A stretch of 64,000 nucleotides of DNA, taken from positions 38,569 to 102,568 of the forward strand of contig JAUNIX010000007.1 of assembly GCA_030523275.1 (NCBI GenBank). Direction: 5' to 3'. Made by a program: the position numbers and the translations under genes. The notes beneath the pieces were generated by a model, which was given only the letters and a program-made list of their open reading frames with translations, was not told the origin of the DNA and did no database searches. Position 1 is the stretch's first letter; the number at the start of each line of letters is the position of its first letter. Of the stretch, positions 17,065 to 25,546 are shown piece by piece. This DNA is from Lachnospiraceae bacterium (GTDB taxonomy: Bacteria > Bacillota > Clostridia > Lachnospirales > Lachnospiraceae).

Positions 17065-18675
17065 ATGAATATACCAATTAATCCATTTATGTGGGGAATG
17101 GCATGTTTGCCCATTATCGTCCTTTTATTTTTATTAATCAAATGTGGATGGGGAGCAACAGAGGCCGCACCTGTAGGATTTGTGATTACAATTATTACTG
17201 GAATTTTTGTTTATAAAGCGGACATTGTGCTGATTGCTGCGGAAAGTGTAAAGGGAATCTGGAATGCGCTGACCATTTGGCTGATCGTCTGGACAGCAGT
17301 TCTTTTGTATCAGGTTGGAAATGAGGCAAAAGCGTTTTTGGTCATTCGAAATGGTATGCGCAAGCTATTACCAAATGAGCTACTGCTAGTTCTGGCGATG
17401 GGATGGATTTTTGAAAGTTTTCTTCAGGGAATTACTGGTTTTGGAGTACCGGTAGCCGTGGGGGCACCGTTGTTGATCGGAATTGGAGTTACACCTTTAT
17501 GGGCGGTTATCATTCCATTATTTGGGCAATCATGGGGAAATACCTTTGGAACCCTTGGCGCGGCATGGGATTCGCTTGCAATGTCAGCGAATCTGACGGT
17601 TGGAAGTCATGAATACTTTGTAACAGCGTTCTGGACAGCATCGTTTCTTTTTCTGTGGAATATCATTGTAGGATTTGTACTTTGCTGGTTCTATGGAAAA
17701 GGGAAAGCATTAAAAAAAGGATTTCCGGCAGTTGTATTGCTGTCTGCGATTCAGGGTGGCGGTGAACTGTTGTTTAGTCAGGTGAATACAACCATATCTT
17801 GTTTTGTACCGGCATGTATCTCTTTGATCGTCATTTTACTTTTGAGTAAATTGAAAATATATCAGGATGAGTGGAAAATAGAGGATAGTCCGATCATGAA
17901 TCGTGATTTTGAAGATTCCGATTCGGAAGAAGAATTACCGGATATGACTCTCGTACATGCATTTGTGCCATATTTTCTTCTCTCGGCAATCACATTGATC
18001 GTATTGGTCGTAGAGCCTATCCATAGTTTTTTAGGTCAGGTGTCATTTGGTTTTTCTTTTCCGGAGACATCAACTGGATATGGATACGTAAATGCTGCGG
18101 TTGAGAATTTTTCAGCACTTTCTCCTTTTACGCATGCAAGCATGTTTCTGTTCATATCTGCTGTGATTGGTTTGATATATTATAGAAAGAATGGATGGAT
18201 CAAAAAAGGCGGAGGAAAAAGAGTTTTCATTCAGTCTATCTCTATGACGATGCCATCTGGGATTGCGATTATCGGATTAGTGATGATGTCTAAGATTATG
18301 GGTGGAACCGGACAAACCGTTGTCCTGGCAAATGGAATTGCGAATATGTTAGGAAAAGTATACATTATTCTTGCGCCTTTTGTTGGTCTTTTAGGAACCT
18401 TTATGACTGGAAGTAATATGAGTTCGAACATTTTATTTGGCGGTTTTCAGATGACAACTGCGAAGTTATTACATGTCAATACAGCCGCGATATTAGGTGC
18501 TCAGTCTGCGGGTGCATCGATTGGTTGCGTGTCGAGTCCAAGTAATATTGTATTGGGAACGACGACAGCAAATATTCTCGGCAGCGAAGGTAAGATATTG
18601 AAACGTATCATTGTGATTACATTACCGGCAACTATTTTGATCGGTATGATCGTCTTTGTGATGGTTGGCTTGTAG
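17065..18675 (+). CDS. LctP-family permease in the allantoin operon
   Basis: A 536-residue polytopic protein of the lactate permease (LctP) family with about twelve to thirteen membrane segments. The family core is clear: ESFLQGITGFGVPVAVGAPLL near 115 and PLFGQSWGNTFGTLGAAWDSLA near 150, plus a conserved SSNILFGGFQ-type stretch near 455. Known members carry lactate and glycolate. The pathway here ends in oxamate, an isostere of lactate and pyruvate, so export of oxamate is an attractive guess; uptake of a pathway hydroxyacid is the alternative. AGGAGA precedes the ATG, 37 bases after carbamate kinase. Confidence 0.85.
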   Translation: MNIPINPFMWGMACLPIIVLLFLLIKCGWGATEAAPVGFVITIITGIFVYKADIVLIAAESVKGIWNALTIWLIVWTAVLLYQVGNEAKAFLVIRNGMRKLLPNELLLVLAMGWIFESFLQGITGFGVPVAVGAPLLIGIGVTPLWAVIIPLFGQSWGNTFGTLGAAWDSLAMSANLTVGSHEYFVTAFWTASFLFLWNIIVGFVLCWFYGKGKALKKGFPAVVLLSAIQGGGELLFSQVNTTISCFVPACISLIVILLLSKLKIYQDEWKIEDSPIMNRDFEDSDSEEELPDMTLVHAFVPYFLLSAITLIVLVVEPIHSFLGQVSFGFSFPETSTGYGYVNAAVENFSALSPFTHASMFLFISAVIGLIYYRKNGWIKKGGGKRVFIQSISMTMPSGIAIIGLVMMSKIMGGTGQTVVLANGIANMLGKVYIILAPFVGLLGTFMTGSNMSSNILFGGFQMTTAKLLHVNTAAILGAQSAGASIGCVSSPSNIVLGTTTANILGSEGKILKRIIVITLPATILIGMIVFVMVGL

Positions 18676-18697
18676 AGGACGTGAAGGAGAACAAAAT

Positions 18698-18898
18698 ATG
18701 GAAAAAAATAATTTTTTTAAAACAAAAGAAGGAGAACTGACGATTGCATTTATTGTGATCATGATTGCTTTTGCAGTGATTGTTGCGGGACTAAATGCGT
18801 CAAGTACAACGATGTGCTCAGTGGGATTTGCGTTGATTGTCATCGCTATGCTGTATTCTCCAATCAAAGTACATATTATCGACCGGTTTAAAAAATAG
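18698..18898 (+). CDS. Small membrane protein next to the LctP-like permease
   Basis: A 66-residue protein with two hydrophobic segments (about residues 15-32 and 36-52) and charged ends. AAGGAGA precedes ATG 18698. It lies 22 bases after the permease and before allC, in the same transcript. I do not recognise the family. The size, topology and position would suit an accessory subunit of the permease, but that is only inference from context. Confidence 0.7.
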   Translation: MEKNNFFKTKEGELTIAFIVIMIAFAVIVAGLNASSTTMCSVGFALIVIAMLYSPIKVHIIDRFKK

Positions 18899-18962
18899 CG
18901 AATGTAAGTTATAAACTGAATAACGAAAATAATACATGACAAACAAAGGAAGGGGTAATCGT

Positions 18963-20204
18963 ATGGCTATTGAAGAGATTACAGGTAGAATTGCAAAAGA
19001 TTTGGAATATTTGAAACGGTATACAGCAACTCCTGGAAATGGATGCACAAGACTGCCATTTACCAAGGAGGCCAGAAAAGCCGTTGATTACTTAAAAGAA
19101 TTAATGAAAGATGCAGGACTTGAGGTATCAGAAGATGTAACTGGTAATGTGTTTGGAGTATTAAAAGGAGAGAATCCGGAAGCTCCATGTGTCATGATGG
19201 GATCTCATTATGACTCGGTAGTCAATGGTGGAGATTATGACGGCATTGCCGGAGTGATCTGTGCGATTGAAGTGGCAAGACAATTAAGGGAACAAGGCGT
19301 AAAATTAAATCGTAACTTTGTGGCAGTTGGTTTTTGTGATGAAGAAGGAATGCGTTTTGGAACCGGATATTTTGGCTCTGGTGCCATGCTTGGGCATCGG
19401 GATGTAGAATACTGCAAAAAATTTAAAGATACAGATGGAATTTCCATTTATGAAGCGATGCAGGAATATGGTTTGGATCCGGAAATGATAGAGCAGGCAA
19501 AATGGCCGGATAATTCGATTGGATATTTCATGGAAGCCCATATTGAACAAGGACCGGTTCTAGATACAGAAAAAATTGAAATCGGACTTGTTGATTGTAT
19601 TGTGGGTATTCAAAGATATATGGTAACAGTCAATGGAAGAGCAGACCACGCAGGCACAACCCCTATGGATATGCGTATGGATGCAGTTGACGCTGCCACA
19701 AAAGTGATTTCCAAGATTCCTGATTGGGCGAGAGAAAAAGCAGATGGAACAGTGGCAACGATTGGTTACATAAATACAGTTCCGGGTGGAATGAACATTG
19801 TAGCAGAAAAATGTGAATTTACAGTTGATATTCGCTCGAAGAACAATGATAATATAAATGATATCGCAAATAGGATTCGTGCTGCTTTGGATCGAGAAGT
19901 ACAAATGATGGGTGGAAGCTATGAGATGGATACCAAGCTTGTGATTACACCGGTTGATTTATCACAGGAGATGCTTTCAATCATGGAGGAAAGCTGTAAG
20001 GAACATAACTATTCTTATAAATATCTTCCAAGCGGTGCTGGTCATGATTCCCTTGAGATTGGGCAGCAGTTACCAACAGTTATGCTTTTTGTGCCAAGCA
20101 GAGAGGGCAGAAGTCATTGCCCGGTTGAATTTACAAAATATAGTTCTTTTGCAAAGGCGTCTGTTGTTATGACAGACCTTGCCATCAATCTTTTAAGTAG
20201 ATAA
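18963..20204 (+). CDS. allC: Allantoate amidohydrolase (M20 family)
   Basis: A 413-residue M20-type metal amidohydrolase. It cuts allantoate to ureidoglycine, CO2 and ammonia. Metal ligands can be followed: His in GSHYDSV near 82, Asp in GGDYDGIAG near 93, DEEGMRFG near 128, His in EAHIEQGPVL near 192, and His in SGAGHDS near 360. The dimerisation insert carries RADHAGTTPM. N-carbamoyl-amino-acid hydrolases and ureidoglycolate hydrolases share the fold; the context favours AllC. ATG 18963 follows AAGGAAGGGG. The regulator gene comes 56 bases later. Confidence 0.9.
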   Translation: MAIEEITGRIAKDLEYLKRYTATPGNGCTRLPFTKEARKAVDYLKELMKDAGLEVSEDVTGNVFGVLKGENPEAPCVMMGSHYDSVVNGGDYDGIAGVICAIEVARQLREQGVKLNRNFVAVGFCDEEGMRFGTGYFGSGAMLGHRDVEYCKKFKDTDGISIYEAMQEYGLDPEMIEQAKWPDNSIGYFMEAHIEQGPVLDTEKIEIGLVDCIVGIQRYMVTVNGRADHAGTTPMDMRMDAVDAATKVISKIPDWAREKADGTVATIGYINTVPGGMNIVAEKCEFTVDIRSKNNDNINDIANRIRAALDREVQMMGGSYEMDTKLVITPVDLSQEMLSIMEESCKEHNYSYKYLPSGAGHDSLEIGQQLPTVMLFVPSREGRSHCPVEFTKYSSFAKASVVMTDLAINLLSR

Positions 20205-20260
20205 TGTGAGATTTTGCGGTTGAAACTTTTTGGAGGAAACGTTGGGAATCGAGGTTTAAT

Positions 20261-21265
20261 ATGGGAGATGTAAAATTAAGTTCATTAAATAAAAAAGATA
20301 ATGTCCGTTATTTGAGAAGATATCTTGGTCTGACGCAAAAAGATTTTATTAATCAGTTTTTGACGAATGAAAATGGCAAGCCATCGATGAGTGTGGCTAC
20401 ATTTTCAAATCTCGAAGCCAAAGGCGGTACAAGGCTAAATGAAGTGATTCTTTCTGCTTCAGAAAGTCTTGGAATTGACGTCATGCTTTTTTCTATGGAC
20501 GGAGAAACGTTTGCAGAACGTTTGGATTTAGAACTTCCAAGTAAGAAAGAAACACAAAATATCAATAAAATTCGGTCACAAAAAGGAAATATTAAGCAAC
20601 TTGTGTATCGTCTTACGATGTATTTTTCGGAAAAATTATTTGATAAAGAGTTAAAAAAAGGAGATAAGGTGGAATCAGATCGTGTTCTGGCAGAAAAGCT
20701 TGGAGTAGGTCGTTCTGCCATTCGTGAGGCATTAAAAGTACTTGATGTCCTGGGAATGATCGATATTCGACCAGGACAGGGTACTTTTATTACCAATAAT
20801 GAATCCAACTTTTTCATTATTCCATTATCTTGGTCCTTGTTTATGAATGGTAATCAGACAGATAATATTTTGACAGTCAGAAATACTTTGGAAATAAAAG
20901 CAGCAGAACTTGCGGCGATTTCTCAAAAAACAGAAAGTTTAGAAAAGCTACATCAGATTACGAGTAATATTCATGCTGCCTACATGGAAAAAGATTATAA
21001 AAAATTCTTAGAGTGTGATCTTGAATTTCATATCTGTATTGCAGAATGTTCTGGAAATCAGGTAATTTATAGTATGATTCAGACAATCAGTAATCTGATG
21101 AGACGTGTCAGCGGTACTGGCATGATAAACGAAGAACAACTTAGGCAGATCAAAGATGAACACCAGTTAATCTATGGTGCTATTTTATCCAAAGATGGAA
21201 CCGCTGCCAGTAAGGCAATGAGTGAACATTTACACCGATCTATGGAAAGATATAATTATAGATAA
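20261..21265 (+). CDS. XRE-GntR(FadR) fusion regulator of the allantoin locus
   Basis: A 334-residue regulator with two DNA-binding domains. Residues about 14-76 form a Cro/CI-type helix-turn-helix (RRYLGLTQKDF..SVATFSNLEAKG). Residues about 110-178 form a GntR winged helix (ESDRVLAEKLGVGRSAIREAL). Residues about 195-325 form an FCD ligand domain with the metal-site residues in CDLEFH, DEHQLI and SEHLH. FCD regulators of the FadR group bind TGGT-NN-ACCA-like sites and respond to small acids. It ends the allE operon, so it would control its own level. The ligand may be allantoin, allantoate or a later acid. Confidence 0.88.
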   Translation: MGDVKLSSLNKKDNVRYLRRYLGLTQKDFINQFLTNENGKPSMSVATFSNLEAKGGTRLNEVILSASESLGIDVMLFSMDGETFAERLDLELPSKKETQNINKIRSQKGNIKQLVYRLTMYFSEKLFDKELKKGDKVESDRVLAEKLGVGRSAIREALKVLDVLGMIDIRPGQGTFITNNESNFFIIPLSWSLFMNGNQTDNILTVRNTLEIKAAELAAISQKTESLEKLHQITSNIHAAYMEKDYKKFLECDLEFHICIAECSGNQVIYSMIQTISNLMRRVSGTGMINEEQLRQIKDEHQLIYGAILSKDGTAASKAMSEHLHRSMERYNYR

Positions 21266-21302
21266 AAAAATGCTCCCATCATTAAGATGAGAGCATTTTT
21301 AT
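21265..21302. terminator. Bidirectional terminator after the regulator
   Basis: AAAAATGCTCCCATC pairs with GATGAGAGCATTTTT around ATTAA, with T runs both ways. It lies between the converging regulator and pucG genes. Confidence 0.85.
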
Positions 21303-21361
21303 TTATCGTCGTACACAAACAGTAAAACTTGTAATGTGTGTTTTGTCTGGTTCAAACGACT

Positions 21362-22588
21362 TTATTTCGCATTTTGATATACTTCTAAAGCGGCTTCCAC
21401 ACCATCACTGACATTGATTTTTACCTTGTTATGAACAAGAACAGCTTCTAAAGCACTTAAAAGAATCAGGATGTTACGTTTCTGGCTGCAATATCCCATG
21501 TTACCGATACGAATAATTTTGCCATCTAATGGTCCGAATGATGTTGCAACTTCGATTCCGAAATCGTTTAATAACTGACCTCTTAAAGTAGGTCCATCAA
21601 TGCCTTCTGGAATATTGATGGCTGTAACAACCGGCATTTTGTTCTTGATATCACCAAAAATTTCAAGTCCCATTGCCTGGAGTCCGGCACATAAAGCTTT
21701 GTCATTTAAGCTGTGACGGTCAAATCTTTCCTGAAGTCCTTCCTGCATGATACAGCGGAGTGCTTCATGCACAGCATATTGCATACTGGTAGATTCTGTA
21801 TGATGATTTAGGTGACGAGGTCCCCAATAATCTTCTAACTGAGCAAGATCAAGATAATTACTTGGAATCTGTGGTAAATCTCCATCAACGTCAGAGTCGA
21901 TACGGATACCTTTTTCTACTTTTTTTCTTGCTAGAACAATTTCATGGATTTTATCATTATAAGTAATCAATGCGGATCCAGATGGAGCAGAAATACATTT
22001 CTGTGTACCAGCGATACATCCGTCAATGCCCCATTCATCGACACGTATATCAACACCGCCAAGAGTCGCCACGGTATCGACAATCAATAAAGCGTCGTAT
22101 TTTTTGCAGATTTTTCCAAGTTCTTCCATAGGCTGCATCATAGAAGTAGAAGTTTCACCATGGATGCAGGCAACTGCTTTGTATCCACCTTTCTTTAATT
22201 CTGCTTCGATTTCTTCTGGTTCGAATACAGTACCCCATTCTCTTTCGAGAAGTGTGATTTCAGCACCACAACGTTCCAAAATTTCAGATAACAAATAGCC
22301 AAAACGTCCAAATGCAGGAATTAAGACTTTATCGCCTGGGCAGATTGCGCCAGTCAATACTGTTTCAAGACCACCACGAGAAGTAGTATCAACACAGTAA
22401 GTTTGTTTGTTAGATGTCTGGAATACTTTACGTGCCATTTCCTGTGTTTCTGCCATATAGCCTAAAAATTGTGGATCAAACTGGCCAAGAATAGGAGCAG
22501 ACATTGCACGTAAAACACGAGGATCAGATTCTACTGGACCTGGACACATAAGCATACGTGCAGCTGGATTAATTTCACTAAAATTCAT
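21362..22588 (-). CDS. pucG: (S)-ureidoglycine-glyoxylate aminotransferase (PucG-type)
   Basis: A 408-residue class V aminotransferase. The pyridoxal phosphate lysine lies in GCIAGTQKCISAP near residue 205, and the N-terminal PGPVESDPRVLRAM is typical of the alanine-glyoxylate/PucG group. PucG transfers the amino group of ureidoglycine to glyoxylate, giving oxalurate and glycine. In this locus it bypasses AllE and AllD. Alanine-glyoxylate or serine-glyoxylate activity is possible by sequence. GAAGGAA precedes the ATG. It is transcribed away from the FMN oxidase gene, with operator 3 between the two promoters. Confidence 0.85.
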   Translation of the reverse strand: MNFSEINPAARMLMCPGPVESDPRVLRAMSAPILGQFDPQFLGYMAETQEMARKVFQTSNKQTYCVDTTSRGGLETVLTGAICPGDKVLIPAFGRFGYLLSEILERCGAEITLLEREWGTVFEPEEIEAELKKGGYKAVACIHGETSTSMMQPMEELGKICKKYDALLIVDTVATLGGVDIRVDEWGIDGCIAGTQKCISAPSGSALITYNDKIHEIVLARKKVEKGIRIDSDVDGDLPQIPSNYLDLAQLEDYWGPRHLNHHTESTSMQYAVHEALRCIMQEGLQERFDRHSLNDKALCAGLQAMGLEIFGDIKNKMPVVTAINIPEGIDGPTLRGQLLNDFGIEVATSFGPLDGKIIRIGNMGYCSQKRNILILLSALEAVLVHNKVKINVSDGVEAALEVYQNAK

Positions 22589-22671
22589 TATAAATTCCTT
22601 CTTTCCTTATAAATTTTATAGTCATTTATGCCTATTTTCTTTCTTTTAAATTTTAATTAAAGCACTTTTCT

Positions 22672-22700
22672 ATTATATAATGATATTCTCGATATTACAA
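22672..22700 (-). promoter_or_regulatory. pucG promoter
   Basis: Minus strand TTGTAA (22700-22695) and TATAAT (22677-22672) with a 17-base spacer. Operator 3 is about 50 bases upstream of the -35. Confidence 0.65.
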
Positions 22701-22750
22701 GAAAAATGGGAAAAAGTGAAAGAAATAAAGTGAAAAAGGTGAAATAAAAA

Positions 22751-22762
22751 CTGGTCAACCAA
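22751..22762. promoter_or_regulatory. Operator 3 of the allantoin regulon
   Basis: CTGGT-CA-ACCAA, the reverse orientation of the TGGTTGACCA core. It lies between the divergent promoters of pucG and the FMN oxidase, about 40-50 bases from each -35, a position that could serve activation or looping more than simple blocking. Confidence 0.68.
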
Positions 22763-22800
22763 TTGGCAATTGCAAAAGATTAAAATACTGAAAACCTATA

Positions 22801-22829
22801 TTGAACCGCTATCCGCAGAGTGCTATACT
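22801..22829 (+). promoter_or_regulatory. Promoter of the FMN oxidase gene
   Basis: TTGAAC (22801-22806) and TATACT (22824-22829), 17-base spacer, about 115 bases before the start codon. The remainder of the 355-base intergenic region shows no open frame of note. Confidence 0.68.
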
Positions 22830-22943
22830 TTATATAGAATTATGTGTTTTTATGGTGAAGTTACGTGAAAAACATTCGACTACGAAAAACTCACAAGAAA
22901 GTATTCTAATTCATGTGATGGAATAGATGAAGGAGGAATAGAA

Positions 22944-23957
22944 ATGATTTATAATGAAGTGTTAGAACAGGCAAGAGGAGATATCGGGAAATACTGTAAA
23001 GCATGTCCTGTTTGTAATGGAAAGGCATGCAAAAATCAGATTCCTGGACCAGGAGCAAAAGGCGTAGGTGATACTGCAATCCGCAATTATGATAAATGGC
23101 AGGATATTCGTGTCAATATGGATACCTTATGTGCCGGTGGAGATATTGATACAACGTGCACGTTATTTGGCAAAGAATTTGCATATCCGTTTTTTGCTGG
23201 ACCTGTTGGTGCAGTAAATCTGCATTATAGTGAAAAATATGACGATGTTTCTTATAACAAAGTTCTGGTTTCCACTTGTGCCAAAGCTGGAATCGCAGCA
23301 TTTACCGGAGATGGAACCAATCCTGCTGTTATGGAGGCGGCAACGCTTGCAATCGGTGAAAATGGTGGATTTGGTGTGCCGACGATCAAACCATGGAATT
23401 TAGATACGGTCAAAGAAAAAATGGATTTAGTACATAAATCTGGAGCATTTGCAGTAGCGATGGATGTAGATGCAGCTGGATTACCATTTCTTAAAAATAT
23501 GAATCCTCCAGCGGGAAGCAAAACGGTAGAAGAATTAGCTGAAATTGTTAAAATGGCTGGAGTTCCATTTATTGTTAAAGGAGTTATGACAGTGAAAGGT
23601 GCAAGAAAAGCAAAAGAAGCTGGTGCATCTGCGATTGTTGTATCCAATCATGGTGGACGTGTACTCGATCAGTGCCCTGCTACTGCAGAGGTTTTAGAAG
23701 CGATTGCTGACGAGGTTGGTGGATCTATGAAGATTTTAGTAGATGGGGGTATTCGTTCCGGTACAGATGTATTTAAGGCATTGGCACTTGGTGCTGATGG
23801 TATCCTTATCTGTCGTCCATTTGTAGTATCTGTTTATGGTGGCGGCAGTGAAGGGGTAAAAGCCTATATTGATAAGATTGGCAGTGAATTAAAGGATACG
23901 ATGCAAATGTGTGGTGCTCATTCTATTGAAGAAATTACCAGAGATATGGTAAGATAA
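22944..23957 (+). CDS. FMN-dependent alpha-hydroxyacid oxidase/dehydrogenase
   Basis: A 337-residue TIM-barrel flavoprotein of the lactate/glycolate oxidase family. The active-site SNHGGR (near 230) and the FMN phosphate site LVDGGIRSGTDVFKALALGADG (near 265) are intact. The N-terminus carries CxxCxxCxxxxC (Cys 18, 21, 24, 29) in a stretch ending IPGPG, a feature of clostridial members that could bind metal. AGGAGG precedes the ATG. It shares a divergent region and operator with pucG, so it may make glyoxylate from glycolate to feed PucG, or act on ureidoglycolate; lactate is also possible. Confidence 0.85.
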   Translation: MIYNEVLEQARGDIGKYCKACPVCNGKACKNQIPGPGAKGVGDTAIRNYDKWQDIRVNMDTLCAGGDIDTTCTLFGKEFAYPFFAGPVGAVNLHYSEKYDDVSYNKVLVSTCAKAGIAAFTGDGTNPAVMEAATLAIGENGGFGVPTIKPWNLDTVKEKMDLVHKSGAFAVAMDVDAAGLPFLKNMNPPAGSKTVEELAEIVKMAGVPFIVKGVMTVKGARKAKEAGASAIVVSNHGGRVLDQCPATAEVLEAIADEVGGSMKILVDGGIRSGTDVFKALALGADGILICRPFVVSVYGGGSEGVKAYIDKIGSELKDTMQMCGAHSIEEITRDMVR

Positions 23958-23983
23958 TTTGATATTTTAATTAGAAAAGATGA

Positions 23984-24033
23984 GAAATAGCTTTGTACAA
24001 ATGTTCATTGATTTTGTATAGAGCTATTTTTTT
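23984..24033 (+). terminator. Terminator after the FMN oxidase
   Basis: AAATAGCT..TTGTACAAA pairs with TTTGTATAGAGCTATTT and is followed by a T run. Confidence 0.7.
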
Positions 24034-24131
24034 ATTTCATAGGAAATTACGTTGTAATTTCCTATGAAATAAAAAACGCTCCGCGAGGATGCGACCAGAT
24101 GAAACTCACAGAGCGTATTTCATTCGGTTGA
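24032..24131 (+). repeat. Hairpin plus dispersed repeat, copy 2
   Basis: A 19-base perfect stem (24032-24050 with 24054-24072) built on CATAGGAAATT is followed by the 17-base repeat at 24077-24093. The arm core and the repeat recur together at 55988-56045. The last part (24095-24131) matches the reverse complement of 25448-25482 closely, so part of the unit is present there in the other orientation. Confidence 0.65.
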
Positions 24132-24147
24132 AAAAAGAAAAAAATTC

Positions 24148-24176
24148 TTGACAACTCTTTTTAACTATTATAATAT
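24148..24176 (+). promoter_or_regulatory. Promoter of the SGNH hydrolase gene
   Basis: TTGACA (24148-24153) with TATAAT (24169-24174, spacing 15) or TAATAT (24171-24176, spacing 17). Confidence 0.6.
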
Positions 24177-24225
24177 CCATATATAACCTATGTGAATAAT
24201 AGGAATAATAAAAGAGGTGACAGGT

Positions 24226-24879
24226 ATGAAAGAAATTTTGTGTTTTGGCGATTCAAATACATATGGTTTAGTACCAGGCACACAGAATCGTTATGATAGA
24301 GATATTAGATGGACTGGTATTTTGGAAAAACATTTATATAAAAAAGGTTACAGGATTATTGAAGAGGGGCTATGTGGAAGAACAACAATATTTGATGATC
24401 TTTATCGGGAAGGAAGAAACGGATCTTCTATGTTGCCTACCTTACTAGAAAGTCATAAACCGATCGATCAGGTAATCCTTATGCTTGGCACCAATGACTG
24501 TAAAACTTGTTTTCACACGACTCCACAAAAGATTGGTGCAGGAATAGAACGATTGATCGAACAGATAAAGGCGGTTGATGAACAGATTGAGATTCTGTTG
24601 ATATCACCAATCTTATTGGGGGATGAAGTTTGGAAACCAGAGTTTGACCCAGAGTTTGATCAGATATCAGTTGAAGTTTCCAAGGGATTAAAAGATGTTT
24701 ATAAAGAAATTGCCAAAAAATATCAGTGTGATTTTTTAGCCGCTTGTGATGTGGCAGAAGCAAGTAAAAAAGATCGCGAACATTTGGACCGAGAAAATCA
24801 TTTGAAATTAGCCAAAGCTATTTTAAAATGTATAGAGAAATCAAAGCTTTCCTATGATTTTGGGGAAGCAATCGCATAA
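24226..24879 (+). CDS. SGNH/GDSL-family hydrolase
   Basis: A 217-residue cytosolic esterase of the lysophospholipase L1/TesA-like group. Block I is CFGDSNTYG with the nucleophile Ser near residue 8, the Gly and Asn blocks are seen in GRTTI and MLGTNDCK, and the catalytic Asp-His pair is probably DREHLDRENHLKLA near 190. The start is ATG 24226, nine bases after AAAGAGGTG. The HD hydrolase gene follows directly. The substrate is unknown; acetylated carbohydrates or lipids are typical for the family. Confidence 0.82.
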   Translation: MKEILCFGDSNTYGLVPGTQNRYDRDIRWTGILEKHLYKKGYRIIEEGLCGRTTIFDDLYREGRNGSSMLPTLLESHKPIDQVILMLGTNDCKTCFHTTPQKIGAGIERLIEQIKAVDEQIEILLISPILLGDEVWKPEFDPEFDQISVEVSKGLKDVYKEIAKKYQCDFLAACDVAEASKKDREHLDRENHLKLAKAILKCIEKSKLSYDFGEAIA

Positions 24880-24896
24880 AGGTGAGAAGGGATGAT

Positions 24897-25445
24897 ATGA
24901 TGACACGAGAAGAAGCATGGGAATTATTAACAGAATATAATAAAGAAGAATTTCATTTAGAACACGCCCAGATTGTGGAAAATACTATGAGATATTTTGC
25001 CGATAAACTTGGGTACGGTGAGGAAAAAGACTTTTGGGGCATCGTCGGATTATTGCATGATCTTGATTTTGAGTTGTATCCGGAGCAGCATTGCATCAAA
25101 GAGCAGGAAATCATGCGTGAACGTGGTGTGGATGAAAGGATTATTCACGCAACGGCGAGCCATGGCTATGCCATTACGGTGGATATCAAACCGGAACATG
25201 AAATGGAAAAGGTTTTATATGCGGTTGATGAATTGACAGGTCTGATCGGTGCCGTTGTTTTGATGAGACCATCAAAAAGTGTGCAAGATTTAAAGGTAAA
25301 ATCTGTGAAGAAAAAATACAAAAGTAAAAACTTTGCGGCTGGATGTTCTCGTGAGGTGATACAAAGAGGGGCAGATATGCTTGGTTGGACATTGGAAGAG
25401 TTGATTGCACAGACGATAGAGGCATTGAAAACGTTTCAGGCTTAA
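24897..25445 (+). CDS. HD-domain phosphohydrolase
   Basis: A 182-residue HD protein. The metal-binding His and HD pair are seen in EHAQIVENTMRYFA (near 20) and GLLHDLDFELYP (near 52), followed by a later His in ASHGYAI and an Asp in VDELTGL. HD proteins cut phosphate esters, often nucleotides. AGAAGGG precedes ATG 24897; GTG 24882 would overlap it. It follows the SGNH gene by 17 bases, so the two are an operon. The substrate cannot be read from the sequence. Confidence 0.82.
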   Translation: MMTREEAWELLTEYNKEEFHLEHAQIVENTMRYFADKLGYGEEKDFWGIVGLLHDLDFELYPEQHCIKEQEIMRERGVDERIIHATASHGYAITVDIKPEHEMEKVLYAVDELTGLIGAVVLMRPSKSVQDLKVKSVKKKYKSKNFAAGCSREVIQRGADMLGWTLEELIAQTIEALKTFQA

Positions 25446-25447
25446 TT

Positions 25448-25482
25448 CAAACCGGATGAAATACGCTCTGTCAGTTTCCTCG
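25448..25482 (-). repeat. Inverted partial copy of the 24095-24131 repeat
   Basis: On the minus strand this resembles the tail of dispersed repeat copy 2: the segment GATGAAATACGCTCTGT on the plus strand matches, with one change, the reverse complement of that tail. The CGCTCCGC core is not conserved here. Confidence 0.5.
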
Positions 25483-25508
25483 GTTTGCCTTGTATCTTTG
25501 CGCAAAGA

Positions 25509-25546
25509 AAAGGAGATGGATTTTGTTTCCATCTCCTTTGTTTTTA
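25509..25546. terminator. Bidirectional terminator
   Basis: AAGGAGATGGA (25510-25520) pairs with TCCATCTCCTT (25528-25538), followed by G and a T run; it serves the HD gene and the converging ATPase gene. Confidence 0.8.
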
